Counted from the first letter of the stretch, positions 47,997 through 58,234 are shown. The stretch is DNA of 64,000 bases from Sulfolobus sp. A20 (GCF_001719125.1 NZ_CP017006.1:1054001-1118000), one strand, 5' to 3'. Numbers and translations: made by a program. The notes: a model not told the origin generated them from the sequence alone.

Positions 47997-48045
47997 TAAT
48001 TAACCATGATAATTTATAAGATACGAAGCCTAATTTTTTATTAAG

Positions 48046-48981
48046 TTGTATGGGTTTTCCATACTTCAATTAATTATTTTGATGCTTTTAGTCGCTTTAG
48101 CCTCTGATCTAATGTCTAAAGGTACAATCGAACTCGAAAAGAGGTTCGGTAAAGGTATAACGGGCGGAGTAATTTTAGGCATCATCAATGCCTTGCCAGA
48201 AACCATTATTGTAACCGAGGCATTACTAAATGGTTTTTATGAGGTGGCATTAGGTTCAGCGTTGGGAGGTAACATATTGCTATTTACTTTAGGCCTTGGG
48301 GTAGTGTCAATTGTCTATTACATTAAATATAGATCGAAAGTTATACAGCTAGAGGGGGAAATAAATATAGAGTACTACTCACTAGTGGTTGCTACGTTAG
48401 TCTTATTAATTTCTATAATTTATGGGAAGCTTAACATATATTTATCATTATGTCTACTATTCATCTACGCATTTTATGTTTTCAAAAGATATAAAAATTA
48501 TTCCAGTAGACGAGATTCGTTTTCAAAAAATAATGTAAAGAGAGGTATAATATATTTACTAATAGGCGGATTTTTACTAATTTTTATTACGAAATATTTC
48601 ATAATATCAGTAATTAATACTGCTGAGATATTAGGGGTTCCAACATTTTTAATAACAGTACTTCTAACACCTCTTGCAGGAGAGCTTGGGGAAAACCTAA
48701 TTGCGGTAAAGTTAATTTCAAGCTCACCTTCAGATGCAACAACTGCCATAATCAACTTCATGGGTAGTAAGCTGGAAAACATGACGCTTTTGCTGAGCAT
48801 TATTGGGATTAGTCAAACCATCAGTTTACGTTCTTCCGTATTGGAATTAATAATGATTTTATTCGCAACGATAATTTTCCTTGGAATATTGAAAGATAGA
48901 AATATTAAAATAAATGAGGGCATATCATTATTTCTCATATATACTATTTTAATCGCAATATTGATAAAATTTTCAGCTTAA
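48046..48981 (+). CDS. Na+/Ca2+ exchanger-type (CaCA) cation antiporter
   Basis: Ten membrane helices in 311 residues with the two inverted alpha repeats of the CaCA superfamily: ALPETIIVTEALLNG plus GSALGGN in the first, and PLAGELGENLIAVKLISS plus NFMGSKLEN in the second. The acidic residue and the Asn/Ser of each repeat bind the cation. Each repeat differs slightly from the canonical GNxxE(S/T) pattern, so the ion (Ca2+, Na+, K+ or Mg2+) is open. The start is TTG with a TATA-like AATTTATAAG about 26-30 nt upstream. A poorly conserved central loop is charged. Confidence 0.82.
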   Translation: MYGFSILQLIILMLLVALASDLMSKGTIELEKRFGKGITGGVILGIINALPETIIVTEALLNGFYEVALGSALGGNILLFTLGLGVVSIVYYIKYRSKVIQLEGEINIEYYSLVVATLVLLISIIYGKLNIYLSLCLLFIYAFYVFKRYKNYSSRRDSFSKNNVKRGIIYLLIGGFLLIFITKYFIISVINTAEILGVPTFLITVLLTPLAGELGENLIAVKLISSSPSDATTAIINFMGSKLENMTLLLSIIGISQTISLRSSVLELIMILFATIIFLGILKDRNIKINEGISLFLIYTILIAILIKFSA

Positions 48982-49180
48982 AGGAATTTCTTCACATTTC
49001 AGATACGGTCGCTTTCTTCATTCAAGGATGCATAATATGTTTTTTAGATATATATTTTTTCATCCTTATGCAAAAGAATGTAATTATCGTAAGCTCTTAT
49101 CTCATTTAGGAGGGACGCATTATATAGAAAAATAAGTACATGAGCTATACTTAAATATTAATTTAAATATCATATACGTA

Positions 49181-50929
49181 ATGGTTCATGCTTGTACGAG
49201 AGACTGCTATGATACTTGCATATTTGATGATAGTCATAAACCTCTGGATATTTTTCCTTTTCAAGGATTCACGTGTTCTAGGGGAATTGCAGATTTGAAA
49301 AGAAATGATAAAAACAGAATAACCTCAGCTTTGATTGAGGGTAAAGAAGTTAGTATAGATGAAGCTATTGATTACGTGGTAAAAGAGATAAGAAAAAGAA
49401 GGAGAGATCAAATAGTTCATGTAGAATACGATGGTAATCAAGGACTTCTAACATGGTACTTTCCAGCTAGGCTCTGGAATGTAATGCAGACTGCGTCAAT
49501 TGATTATTCAATATGCAGCGCCGAGGGGCATGAAGCAATAAAATCACATTACGGGAACTCAGTTGGCGCTTTGCCGGAAGATTTCGTTAAGTTCAATTCC
49601 TTTGTGATTTGGGGAAGTGAAACAGTATTTAGTTTTATCCATGGTTGGAGTCTAATCAAGGATAAGTATAAAATCGTAATAGATGTTAGGATGAGTGAGA
49701 CTGCAAAGAGAAGTGAGGAGCATTATATAGTAAGACCAGGGTCTGATGTATACTTAGCTGTAGGTATAATTAAGGCACTATTCATAAGGGGGTTAGCTGA
49801 TACTTCTCTCTTAGACTACCCAGAAAAACTAAAGGAGTATGTCAATAGTTTCGATGACGAAGAAATAATTCAAAGAACTGGTCTAAGTAGGGAAAGTATA
49901 GAACATCTTGCAGAGTTTTACTATAATAAAAAGCCTTTAACGATTATAGGTTTTGCTTTAGGTAGGTCTTTAAATGGTGGAGATGCGATCTCGATGATAT
50001 CTTTAATACCAGCTTTATTAGGTATGAGAAACGGTTTTTATTATGCAAACTCTCAAGGTTTAGGGATAAATTTCAAATATTTAAGGGGGTTACATAAATA
50101 CTCCCCATCTAGAATAGTTAAGATGGCTGAGGTAGGAAAAGAAATAGAGGAGGAGAAAATAAGTTTTATGTTTGTATGGAACTCGAATCCCCTTCACTCC
50201 TTACCAATGTCTGATAGGATTTATGAAGCAGTTGAAGAGGGTAAATTATTTCTGGTTGTCCATGATCCCTTTTGGTCTGAGACAGCTAAAATAGCAAACG
50301 TAGTTTTACCTGCTCCTACTTATTTAGAGAAGGAAGACGTAGTTTATAGTTATTGGCATAACTATCTAGTATATAATAGGCCAATGTTCCCTAAGAGAGG
50401 CATATCTGAAGTTGAGCTCATGAGGAAATTAGCTAAAAAGCTAGAAATATATGATGATCTAGTATATGAAAATGAGTTTAAGGCTATAGAATATGCGACA
50501 GGAGTTGATATAAACGAATTAAAAGCTAAGGGATATGTTAAGCTCTCTGTCAAGTACCCTAATAGTAAGATAAGGGTAGAGCCTTTGCCAGATAAGGATA
50601 AATTAGTAATTCCTAAAGATTATGTAATAGTTTTTTCGTCCCATCCAAATTATACAAATAGTCAGTTTAAGGAAACTTACGGAGATAAGCAGTGTTTAAT
50701 CTATAACTCAGAAGTAGAGGGCGAGGGCTATATAATAAGCAAGTATGGTAGAGTAAAAGTTAAGTTTAAGGTAGATAGTTCATTACCTAAAGGATTACTA
50801 TTCACTTTTAAGTCAAATTTAATAGGAATTGATGGAGTTCCGTTAAACTCTATTATAGGTGACAGATTTGGAAAATTTGGAAATACTCCAATAATTAATT
50901 CAGATGGTATAAAAATTTATAAAAAATAA
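49181..50929 (+). CDS. molybdopterin oxidoreductase (DMSO-reductase/formate dehydrogenase family) with [4Fe-4S] site
   Basis: Cytosolic 582-residue catalytic subunit. The N-terminal [4Fe-4S] cysteines C5, C9, C13 and C32 (ACTRDCYDTC ... FTCSRG) are complete. SYDSA-like AEGHEAIKSHYG and VWNSNPLHSLPMSDR fit the bis-MGD fold, and NYTNSQF belongs to the C-terminal cap domain. The usual metal ligand (Ser, Cys or Sec) is not obvious, so the acceptor is unknown. No electron-transfer partner genes are adjacent. Shorter than many relatives (700-800), with loop losses rather than a broken frame. A TATA-like AAATATTAATTTA precedes the ATG by about 26 nt. Confidence 0.85.
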   Translation: MVHACTRDCYDTCIFDDSHKPLDIFPFQGFTCSRGIADLKRNDKNRITSALIEGKEVSIDEAIDYVVKEIRKRRRDQIVHVEYDGNQGLLTWYFPARLWNVMQTASIDYSICSAEGHEAIKSHYGNSVGALPEDFVKFNSFVIWGSETVFSFIHGWSLIKDKYKIVIDVRMSETAKRSEEHYIVRPGSDVYLAVGIIKALFIRGLADTSLLDYPEKLKEYVNSFDDEEIIQRTGLSRESIEHLAEFYYNKKPLTIIGFALGRSLNGGDAISMISLIPALLGMRNGFYYANSQGLGINFKYLRGLHKYSPSRIVKMAEVGKEIEEEKISFMFVWNSNPLHSLPMSDRIYEAVEEGKLFLVVHDPFWSETAKIANVVLPAPTYLEKEDVVYSYWHNYLVYNRPMFPKRGISEVELMRKLAKKLEIYDDLVYENEFKAIEYATGVDINELKAKGYVKLSVKYPNSKIRVEPLPDKDKLVIPKDYVIVFSSHPNYTNSQFKETYGDKQCLIYNSEVEGEGYIISKYGRVKVKFKVDSSLPKGLLFTFKSNLIGIDGVPLNSIIGDRFGKFGNTPIINSDGIKIYKK

Positions 50930-50935
50930 TAATCT

Positions 50936-52486
50936 TTATTCTGGTGGAATTTCCTTAAAAGCTAAACTTATATCAATACCCTTTCTCTTATTACTTATTT
51001 TTGCAATGTGATAAATTAGGAAGCTTACAATTAAGGTTCCTATTACGAAACTTGTAGTTATTAAATTAGGAGTATTGTTGGCTTGCATAAATCCAAAATC
51101 TGGATTTGTAGCAGCTATGTACGTTAAATACGCGAAGTATCCTGCAGATACGATTCCAGCTATTGTTAATAAATGGTTTCTATCCTTATATCCCACTTTA
51201 ACGCCTGCTACACTGACGATAAGGAAGTACAAACTTCCAAGTATGGTAGCTCCATATAAAGCTAAGGCTGCAGATAACGAGAACACTGGAATTAACAATA
51301 ACCCAAGAGTTAAGCCTAAGTCTAGTACATGGGCAAAAACTGGAGACCCGTTTTTATTAACATTACTAAACTTTTCCGGTAAGACTCTGTCAAAAGATAA
51401 GGCGAATACGTATCTAGAAAATACTATTACTCCATATGCTAAAATGTAAATATTCCAAGCAATTAATCCTAAACCAATTATCCATTGCAATATTGGATTT
51501 GATGCTACTGCTATGGAAGCTGTCCAGAAGTTATAAATGACAGTTGGATATGCTTGTAGGTTAAAACTATATCCACCTACTACGTCCATTTCTAAGAAAG
51601 CTCCTGTCACGAGTAGTCCGGTCATTATTAACGCTATGGGTAGGTTCCACTTTAATACCTTTTTACCTTTGAATTCTGCTGATACTGCGGGTCCTGCCTG
51701 CATCCATGGATAGGTATATAGAGCGAAGAACGGTAAAAGGAAGAGCGTAGCTGTTATTGAGATAGATGGAGGTAAGAAAGATTGCTTAGTTGACGGTATA
51801 CTAACGTTTAAGTTATTAGCTGATATAAAGGTGGATATTTTAGAGTAAAAGTCTCCGGCATTAACACCTAATACTATCATAGCTAACACAAGGCTAAATA
51901 TTGAAAATATTCCTAGAACTGTTACTATATGATATCCCCATTTTGCTTTGAAAATATTCATCAGTATTATTATTATAAAAACTAGTGCTGATATTCCGTA
52001 TATTATTAAGTTTTGAGTAAGAGTTGGTGTAGTTACGTAAGGATTAACTATTACGTTGTTGGCTATGTATAGGAGCGAGGTGGAATGCTGATACTCTCCG
52101 ATAACTGTTAATACTGTGTTTATCGCTGAAGAAGTGAAGAATGCTATTAAGGCGAAGTATGCAGTTGATTCTATCATTAGTGCCATAGCCATAGCTGACC
52201 CTAGTCCTCCATTTAAGTTTCTTGAAATCCATACGTAATCTCCTCCAGTTCTAGGCACTTTGGTATTCAAGTAAACATAAACTATCAACTGGGGAATTGC
52301 GAATAGAAAACCTATTAATGACGCTAGCCACAATACTCCACCGGGTTGAATATACGGGGATATGGATTCAAAGAGGGCAACCCCAGCCGACATATTCCCT
52401 ATGTTTAAAGCTACTGCATCTAACGTTGATACATTCTTTACTAACCCAGAGGTTTCTCTTACAAATACAGTTGATCTTCCACTCAC
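50936..52486 (-). CDS. APC-superfamily amino acid permease (516 aa)
   Basis: Twelve-helix transporter. Helix 1 carries [20 protein letters not shown], with the small-residue break typical for APC members. [15 protein letters not shown] is the family's GGxYxxxxR-like segment. The helix-6 area reads [17 protein letters not shown]. It differs clearly from the 448- and 436-residue permeases of this window, so it is a different subfamily. It starts at GTG (MSGRSTVF). The 200-bp divergent gap upstream separates it from a possibly membrane-bound HTH regulator, which may control it. Its end converges on the molybdopterin oxidoreductase gene with 6 bp between. Confidence 0.86.
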   Translation of the reverse strand: MSGRSTVFVRETSGLVKNVSTLDAVALNIGNMSAGVALFESISPYIQPGGVLWLASLIGFLFAIPQLIVYVYLNTKVPRTGGDYVWISRNLNGGLGSAMAMALMIESTAYFALIAFFTSSAINTVLTVIGEYQHSTSLLYIANNVIVNPYVTTPTLTQNLIIYGISALVFIIIILMNIFKAKWGYHIVTVLGIFSIFSLVLAMIVLGVNAGDFYSKISTFISANNLNVSIPSTKQSFLPPSISITATLFLLPFFALYTYPWMQAGPAVSAEFKGKKVLKWNLPIALIMTGLLVTGAFLEMDVVGGYSFNLQAYPTVIYNFWTASIAVASNPILQWIIGLGLIAWNIYILAYGVIVFSRYVFALSFDRVLPEKFSNVNKNGSPVFAHVLDLGLTLGLLLIPVFSLSAALALYGATILGSLYFLIVSVAGVKVGYKDRNHLLTIAGIVSAGYFAYLTYIAATNPDFGFMQANNTPNLITTSFVIGTLIVSFLIYHIAKISNKRKGIDISLAFKEIPPE

Positions 52487-52686
52487 GACTATTCTTTTGA
52501 TAGCGAGTATTTAAATTTACTTGTGTATAGCAAAGTATAATCGTAGTTTGGGCTATTGTTTTTACTTAAATAAGTAAATAACCAGTTGTTAATAAATGTT
52601 ATGCTCAAACTTACCAATAGCCGTAAGATTCTAAAGAATTGGTTTTAAGAGGAGGAATTATATATTAGTTTTGAGTTAGAAACATA

Positions 52687-53076
52687 ATGGATAATGAAAA
52701 AAGAGTTCGCATAATTGGTAGTATAATCTTATTACATTTAATTATATTCACATTAAAGTACCATAAAGTTAGTGGAACATCGTGTCCATATGCTTGGGTT
52801 TTACCTATTTTATTTGTTAATGATGATAATTACGATATACTAAATTCAAAATGCAGATATAATGTAGTGAAACTCTTAGAGTTATTAGTAAAAAACGGTG
52901 GACAAGTTAAGATAGAAACACTTGCATCTGAACTTAATGTTAGCAGGAAGGTCGTAAAAAATTACATTCTAAAATTGGAAAAGAACGGTCTAGTAAAAAG
53001 GTTGGATAGAGAAACTTGTGCTATAACTGAATTAGGTGAAAGGGTTTTAAATGATATAAAGTCAAAAGGGTTTTAG
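52687..53076 (+). CDS. winged-helix regulator with an N-terminal hydrophobic segment
   Basis: Residues 9-24 (IIGSIILLHLIIFTLK) could be a membrane anchor or buried helix. Residues 57-125 are a winged helix with RYNVVKLLELLVKNGGQVKIE, the recognition part LASELNVSRKVVKNYILKL and the wing LDRETCAITELGER. Cysteines C33, C56 and C111 are spaced through the protein and may be redox-active. Membrane-tethered transcription factors are known in archaea, but topology here is only predicted. It lies between two permease genes, both plausible targets. A TATA-like TTATATATTAG lies about 27 nt upstream. Confidence 0.7.
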   Translation: MDNEKRVRIIGSIILLHLIIFTLKYHKVSGTSCPYAWVLPILFVNDDNYDILNSKCRYNVVKLLELLVKNGGQVKIETLASELNVSRKVVKNYILKLEKNGLVKRLDRETCAITELGERVLNDIKSKGF

Positions 53077-53085
53077 AGTATATAT

Positions 53086-54396
53086 TTATTTTTGTTCTTC
53101 CCTAGGGGTTTGTCTTAAAATATCTAAGCTTTCAGCATATAAAAATCCTAAAATTATCCACCCAAAGAATATGTATGCTACATACTTTTCTACACTCGGT
53201 AAGGAATAGAGAAATATATAAGCTGAGATTAATATAGCTAAAATGCTCACCACTATTTCACCTACTCGCTTAATGAATCTCTTTAAGGATATTCTAAAAA
53301 GTGAAAAGTTAGCTGACATATGTATAAAAATGTTGAAGAGTCCGGCAAGAGCGCCCAATGCTTGAAAAGTACCATATAAGCCTAATAAGTAACTGGATAG
53401 GGTAAGTCCTATAATGAAAAATACCGTGGATAAAGCTTCAGAGTATATAGGTCTTTCCTTGTTGACTTTAGAGAAGAATTTAGGTAAAAGTTCATCTTTA
53501 GACATTGCGTAGATTACTCGTGAAGAAGCTAACATATATGCCATTCCTCCTAGCATACCATCATTTATTGCTACAACGAGTATTCCTATTCTTTCTGGCA
53601 GGTTTAAGGTAGATAGTAGAAATTGAACAAGATTTCCAGTAAAATTTAGCGAGGCTAAAGCATAGAAGAAGAAAGATGATAGTAGACCTCCTACAAGAAT
53701 TACAGAAATTGCAACCTCACCAACAGTTTTTTGTGCATACTTTACCTCACCGGATAGAGGAGTTATCGAACCATAGCCAGTTGGAATACCTAAACCAAAT
53801 AGTATACCTTCAATGAACTTAGTTGTAATATCTTTTTCGCTAAAGATTGGTAAGTAAAAATGAAAGTTCGATAGATAAAGAAAGAAAACAGAGAGTAACA
53901 CTATTCCTATCATTTCTACGATTCCAGATCCTATAGCATATTTTGACGATATTTTGACTCCAGACATGAAGATTATTGAGGCTAGTATAACAATAATAAC
54001 AGATATGTAGAAAGGACTAAATCCAGTCATCAAGTATATTATGTAAGCACTTCCAGCAAGTAATGTGCCACCGTATGCAAAAGCGTAAATTATATAGTTC
54101 CAACCAGTAGAAAGTCCTAGTTTTTCCGTTAAACCATGAAAGGCATAAGTATAATACCCACCCGATCTTGTAAATCTCTTAGATAAGAAGTAAATAACGA
54201 GACCGTTCATTAAAACAACTATCGTTGCTCCAATCATGGCAAATGTTGATAGTAACCCGGCATAAAAGATCATAACAGTGCCAAAAGTTAATAACGAGAT
54301 TAATGGCCCTTGACCTCCAAACGATATGAAGAACAATTCTCTAAATCTAATAACTCTCTTCAATTCCTTGTCTTTTTCCTCACTTTTTTCAACCAT
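53086..54396 (-). CDS. APC-superfamily amino acid permease (436 aa)
   Basis: Close relative of the permease at 18826-20172. It has FISFGGQGPLISLLTFG in helix 1, SKRFTRSGGYYTYAFHGL and GLGIPTGYGSITPLSGEVK. Twelve helices fit the length. A strong TATA-like sequence (TTTTTTATATT on the minus strand, near 54421) lies about 25 nt before the ATG. The 2-hydroxyacid dehydrogenase gene diverges from the same 33-bp gap, so import and the oxidation/reduction of a keto or hydroxy acid may be co-regulated. Confidence 0.87.
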   Translation of the reverse strand: MVEKSEEKDKELKRVIRFRELFFISFGGQGPLISLLTFGTVMIFYAGLLSTFAMIGATIVVLMNGLVIYFLSKRFTRSGGYYTYAFHGLTEKLGLSTGWNYIIYAFAYGGTLLAGSAYIIYLMTGFSPFYISVIIVILASIIFMSGVKISSKYAIGSGIVEMIGIVLLSVFFLYLSNFHFYLPIFSEKDITTKFIEGILFGLGIPTGYGSITPLSGEVKYAQKTVGEVAISVILVGGLLSSFFFYALASLNFTGNLVQFLLSTLNLPERIGILVVAINDGMLGGMAYMLASSRVIYAMSKDELLPKFFSKVNKERPIYSEALSTVFFIIGLTLSSYLLGLYGTFQALGALAGLFNIFIHMSANFSLFRISLKRFIKRVGEIVVSILAILISAYIFLYSLPSVEKYVAYIFFGWIILGFLYAESLDILRQTPREEQK

Positions 54397-54429
54397 TAAG
54401 CTAATAATCTTTAGGTAATATAAAAAATT

Positions 54430-55332
54430 ATGAGGATCATATCAACGGAGAAAGTTCCGGAAGAGTGTAAGAAGGTAATTAATGTTAAAGACGAAAACTT
54501 GACTGATAATGATTTTAGGGAGGCAGAGATATTATTGACGTGGCCTAGTAGAGTAAATAAAGACTTAATAAGCAAGATGCCTAATATAAAGGTAATACAG
54601 ACTTTTTCAGCTGGCGTGGATGACTTAGATTTTTCTATACTTCCTCAAAACGTTAAAGTGTTTTCTAATGCTGGAGCTTACGCATTATCGGTAGCTGAAC
54701 ATACATGGGGGTTAATATTAGCATTAGCTAAAGGTGTAGGGACTAAAAAGAGGACTATTGTTTATGAAGTTACCGGTAAAACGTTATTAATATTAGGTGG
54801 AGGTGGTATAGGCTCAGAAGTTGCTAGAATTGGGAAGTCAGCTTTCAGAAATTACGTAGTAGGAATATCGAGGTCGTTTAAGAAGCCTGAATGGTTTGAC
54901 GAGAAACATACTATTTCGATGTTAAGGCAAAAGATTAATGAAGCTGATATAATAGTTGATACGTTGCCACTAAATAAGCAAACTAAAAGTTTACTTAACT
55001 ATGAATTACTAAAGAACGTTAAACCAAAAACGATAATAGTCAACGTAGGAAGAGGAGAAACAGTAGATGAGGAGGGAATTTATAAACTTTTGAGGGAAAG
55101 ACCTGATGTCAGATTTGGTACTGATGTGTTTTGGAGAAAGAACGGAAAGGAAGATTTCTTCAATACTAAGCTTTGGGAGTTAGATAATTTTACAGGGACT
55201 TTACATACTGCTGGAGCTTATGGAAATGATGAAGTAATGAAAAGAGCTATGACGATCGCTTGTATGAATGTGAAAAAATATATAGATAGCGGTGTCGGAG
55301 ATAATGAAGTGAGGAGAGAAGATTATGTTTGA
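54430..55332 (+). CDS. D-isomer-specific 2-hydroxyacid dehydrogenase
   Basis: NAD-dependent reductase/dehydrogenase of 2-keto/2-hydroxy acids (300 residues). It has the Rossmann motif LLILGGGGIGSEVARI (about residues 117-132), FSAGVDDLD, the catalytic-arginine segment IIVNVGRGETVDEEGI, the Glu-containing region and TLHTAG with the proton-transfer histidine. Substrate candidates are glyoxylate, hydroxypyruvate or phosphoglycerate; without an ACT domain it is not a classical SerA. The coding end overlaps the DUF2299 gene by 8 bp. Confidence 0.88.
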   Translation: MRIISTEKVPEECKKVINVKDENLTDNDFREAEILLTWPSRVNKDLISKMPNIKVIQTFSAGVDDLDFSILPQNVKVFSNAGAYALSVAEHTWGLILALAKGVGTKKRTIVYEVTGKTLLILGGGGIGSEVARIGKSAFRNYVVGISRSFKKPEWFDEKHTISMLRQKINEADIIVDTLPLNKQTKSLLNYELLKNVKPKTIIVNVGRGETVDEEGIYKLLRERPDVRFGTDVFWRKNGKEDFFNTKLWELDNFTGTLHTAGAYGNDEVMKRAMTIACMNVKKYIDSGVGDNEVRREDYV

Positions 55333-55816
55333 TAAATCTGCTGATAAACAGGTAGAAGAGTGGATAAAGGAATTAGGCTTATCCGTCAATAGGCCTCCGC
55401 AAGCTAAAGAATATTTTCACGTTTTGGTTGCTCCCCCTCAAGGTGGACCGGCCCTAAGCGTAATAAGAATTAACGAGAATTCAAAATTTTATGTGATAGC
55501 TATGGGAATAGCAATACATCCTACTCATATATCCTCATTGATGTCTATGAAAAAAGAGGAGAGAATAAAGTTTTTAATAGATCTCCAATTAGAGGCTTTA
55601 AGATATGGTGTAGACTTCGTAGCAATACCACCCAATCAAGAAGTGCCTAATGCTATACAGATATCAAGACCTTTGTTTGTGGAAAATTTGACAGCAAATG
55701 AATTCATAAAAACTTTATTAAACGTTAGAAATGCGGGAGTAAGTATTATGCTAAAGTTTGCTCAAAAATTCGGTCCTTATGAATCACAACAGAGTACTTC
55801 GTTAAGATACACGTAA
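55325..55816 (+). CDS. DUF2299-type archaeal protein
   Basis: The 163-residue protein resembles DUF2299, an alpha/beta family (DKQVEEWIKELGLSVN, VLVAPPQGGPALSVIR, VIAMGIAIHPTHI) found in archaea with a fold like secretion chaperones. No catalytic motif is evident. It overlaps the dehydrogenase gene by 8 bp and precedes a small helical protein by 22 bp, so the three probably form one operon. Function unknown. Confidence 0.72.
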   Translation: MFDKSADKQVEEWIKELGLSVNRPPQAKEYFHVLVAPPQGGPALSVIRINENSKFYVIAMGIAIHPTHISSLMSMKKEERIKFLIDLQLEALRYGVDFVAIPPNQEVPNAIQISRPLFVENLTANEFIKTLLNVRNAGVSIMLKFAQKFGPYESQQSTSLRYT

Positions 55817-55838
55817 AAATTTTTATTCTATTTTTAAT

Positions 55839-56171
55839 ATGAACTTACTACGTATGAGTGAGCTTAAGAGCATTTTATGGAAGATTATAGATAATGAAGC
55901 ACCATTAGTTGATAGTGATATAGTAATGTATCACGTTAAGGAAGGTATATTAACTGAGGAAGATGTAAAAAAGTGGAGAGAGGCATTAAGGTTGCTAAGG
56001 GAAGCATATTATGATTCTTATAAGAACGAAAAGTTAGCGATTGAAAAAAGCCTTAAGGCTCTAGAGATTGTAAATTCAATAGTTCCTAAGAAACCTATGC
56101 CACCTGAAATGAAAATACGATTCGAAGATTTAAAGAAAAATATTGAGCTTATTGCTAAATTAAATAAATAG
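55839..56171 (+). CDS. small helical protein, unknown function
   Basis: Mostly helical and charged 110-residue protein: SELKSILWKIIDNEAPLVD, then EDVKKWREALRLLREAYYD and a C-terminal helix pair. The ATG after NLLR (MSELKS at 55854) is an equally good start. No family is recognised. It is last in the dehydrogenase-DUF2299 gene row. Confidence 0.55.
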   Translation: MNLLRMSELKSILWKIIDNEAPLVDSDIVMYHVKEGILTEEDVKKWREALRLLREAYYDSYKNEKLAIEKSLKALEIVNSIVPKKPMPPEMKIRFEDLKKNIELIAKLNK

Positions 56172-56249
56172 TTTTTGTTTAAAATGATGTACTTTTGATA
56201 GATGTTCTGCATTATCCCTTGAATAATAATATCTTTCTTTTATTCCTAT

Positions 56250-56355
56250 AAGCTTAATTTAATATTTTTTAAGGGAACATCTTTTAAGCTTTTATGAAAC
56301 TCCTCACCTTAATTTAGGAAAGTTTTTTAAACTTTTAGGACAGAAAAGCTTAAAG
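56250..56355. repeat. three AAGCTTAA motifs upstream of a permease gene
   Basis: The 8-mer AAGCTTAA or its complement TTAAGCTT occurs at 56250-56257, 56284-56291 and 56346-56353, spaced about 34 and 62 bp, in the 193-bp gap before the 463-residue permease. TTAAGCTTAA-type dyads are plausible sites for an Lrp-like dimer. The last copy overlaps the probable transcription start region. Confidence 0.4.
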
Positions 56356-56364
56356 GGAAGTTAT

Positions 56365-57756
56365 ATGGACCTCAAGAAGGCAGCGTTGTCTTTTAAGGAG
56401 AATTATGCTCAAGCTATGGCTGTAACAGCACCGCTCGGTAGTGTTGTCTCAACTACTACTGCAGCTATTGCCTATGCAGGTTCTTCAGTGGTATTCACTA
56501 CCTTCTTGTCTCTAGTTGCTAGTGCTCTATGGATTTATACGTTATCAATGTACACTAGAAAGATTGCGTCAGCGGGAGGTTATTATACTTTCAATTATGG
56601 GGCTTGGAGAAGTAAAAAGTTTGCATTTCTCGAAGCATTAACTGAAGCAGTAGCTTATATATTACTTAATGCGGTAAATGTTATAGCAATATATTCAATA
56701 TTATCGGTCACGTCTAATTTACTGAATATTCATATTCCTACTTGGGTTTTATACCTATCCCTATTTTTAGCAGTAATATATCCGACTATTGCCTCGCTGA
56801 TAGACATTAGAAAATTACTAGGATATATTGTGACTATTAGTGCTACAGCTGAAGCTATATTACTGATAGTATTATTTCTACTGTCGTTATCCAATGGATT
56901 TCATCTAGACTACTTCTTGCCAAAGTTTAGAAGCCCCGGAGACTTAGCCACAGCATTCGTTTTAACCACAGTAAGTATATCGGGTGCAGGAGCTTCAACT
57001 TACTTAGGAGAGGAGACGAAAGACCCTCATAAAAATGTAACGAAAGGTATGTGGCTTGCGTTGATAATAGGTGGGGCTTCAATGTTTCTAGGAACTTATG
57101 GTATAATCGCATTATGGTCTGGAGCCCTAACTAATATAACTAGTACTCCTCAACCATTATTTGTAGAAATGATAAGATATGGTAGTATAGCCTTGTTTAT
57201 TTCACTAATCTTATCTATAAATAGTCTTCTTTCATCTAATATAGGCACTACAGTGGGCTCAGCAAGAATATTATATAACTTAGCTAGAGAGAATGCAGCA
57301 CCGTCTATTTTTAGAAGGTTGAATCAAAAAGGAGAGCCCTTATTCGCAACCGTCATAGCCGGTGTTGCGACCGGTGTAATAACTATCGTTTCAATAAATC
57401 TTTTAGGTTTTCAGAGTGCTCTTAATGAGATAGCTGCTGTTGAGGGAATATTGTGGTTATTAGGAAGAATATTTGATGGATTTGGTGCACCTATTTTCTA
57501 CTGGAGAATAGGTAACTTGAAATTAGGATATGTAATAATCCCAGTAATAGCTACTCTTATTAATTCATGGGGAGACATTCAGTCAATATTATCAATGGAT
57601 ATGGTTCAAATCTTTTCCCTTGCGTCATTTGGAGTTTTAACTGTAGTGTGGTATGCCTTAAAGGCTAGCAAGGGTAATCCTGGATCGTTGGTAGTTGATG
57701 AGAACAATAAAGTTATTACTATAGATGAGTATCTTAAAAAAGTTGTTAGTAGGTAA
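56365..57756 (+). CDS. APC-superfamily amino acid permease (463 aa)
   Basis: Transporter with 12 helices. Helix 1 reads AVTAPLGSVVSTTTAAIAYAG, and RKIASAGGYYTFNYGAW is the APC helix-3 segment. Helix 6 carries TVSISGAGASTYLGEETKDPHK, the canonical glutamate-bearing loop. Residue pattern separates it from the other three permeases here. It is probably transcribed alone from a TTTTTTAAAC box (about 56323-56333) and may be controlled through upstream AAGCTTAA motifs. Substrate unknown. Confidence 0.87.
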   Translation: MDLKKAALSFKENYAQAMAVTAPLGSVVSTTTAAIAYAGSSVVFTTFLSLVASALWIYTLSMYTRKIASAGGYYTFNYGAWRSKKFAFLEALTEAVAYILLNAVNVIAIYSILSVTSNLLNIHIPTWVLYLSLFLAVIYPTIASLIDIRKLLGYIVTISATAEAILLIVLFLLSLSNGFHLDYFLPKFRSPGDLATAFVLTTVSISGAGASTYLGEETKDPHKNVTKGMWLALIIGGASMFLGTYGIIALWSGALTNITSTPQPLFVEMIRYGSIALFISLILSINSLLSSNIGTTVGSARILYNLARENAAPSIFRRLNQKGEPLFATVIAGVATGVITIVSINLLGFQSALNEIAAVEGILWLLGRIFDGFGAPIFYWRIGNLKLGYVIIPVIATLINSWGDIQSILSMDMVQIFSLASFGVLTVVWYALKASKGNPGSLVVDENNKVITIDEYLKKVVSR

Positions 57757-57841
57757 TTTCTATTCCTCTACGTCTATATTTTAAACTTTTTAATATTGTT
57801 GAGAGTTATATTTAAAAATCTATTAGTTATATATTAACAAT

Positions 57842-58234
57842 GTGAAAGTTGTAGTAGCGTTTGATGGATCAGATAGATCGAAAAAGGCGTTGTTTTTTGT
57901 TATAAGATTAATTAAATCTGATGACGAAATACATCTAGTTACAGTAATCAAAGAAGCACCTAAAAGTCCAGAACAAGTAATAATTGAAAGTGAGAAGAAG
58001 GCTTCAGAGATGCAAAACGAAGTAATTAAGGAGTTAGAAGGATATAGAGTAGTTTCTAAAATACTCGAAAGTAATGAGGTAGCAGAAGCATTAATTCAAT
58101 ATTGCAATAATATTGGTTGTGATTTAATAGTTTCTGGAAGTAGAGGTCTTACGGGTATTAAAAAAGCGATATTGGGAAGTGTGTCGAGTGAGCTTGTTTC
58201 TAAAGCTAATGTTCCAGTCTTAGTGGTAAAGTAA
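57842..58234 (+). CDS. UspA-type universal stress protein
   Basis: Adenine-nucleotide-alpha-hydrolase fold of 130 residues. It starts with KVVVAFDGSDRSKKAL and ends with the ATP-binding pattern GSRGLTGIKKAILGSVS (G-x2-G-x9-G-S) and VPVLVVK, so it should bind ATP. Between lie a helix-rich middle and SGCDLIV-like CDLIVSGS. The start is GTG with ATATTTAAAAATCT about 26 nt upstream. USPs respond to stress in ways not predictable from sequence. Confidence 0.92.
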   Translation: MKVVVAFDGSDRSKKALFFVIRLIKSDDEIHLVTVIKEAPKSPEQVIIESEKKASEMQNEVIKELEGYRVVSKILESNEVAEALIQYCNNIGCDLIVSGSRGLTGIKKAILGSVSSELVSKANVPVLVVK

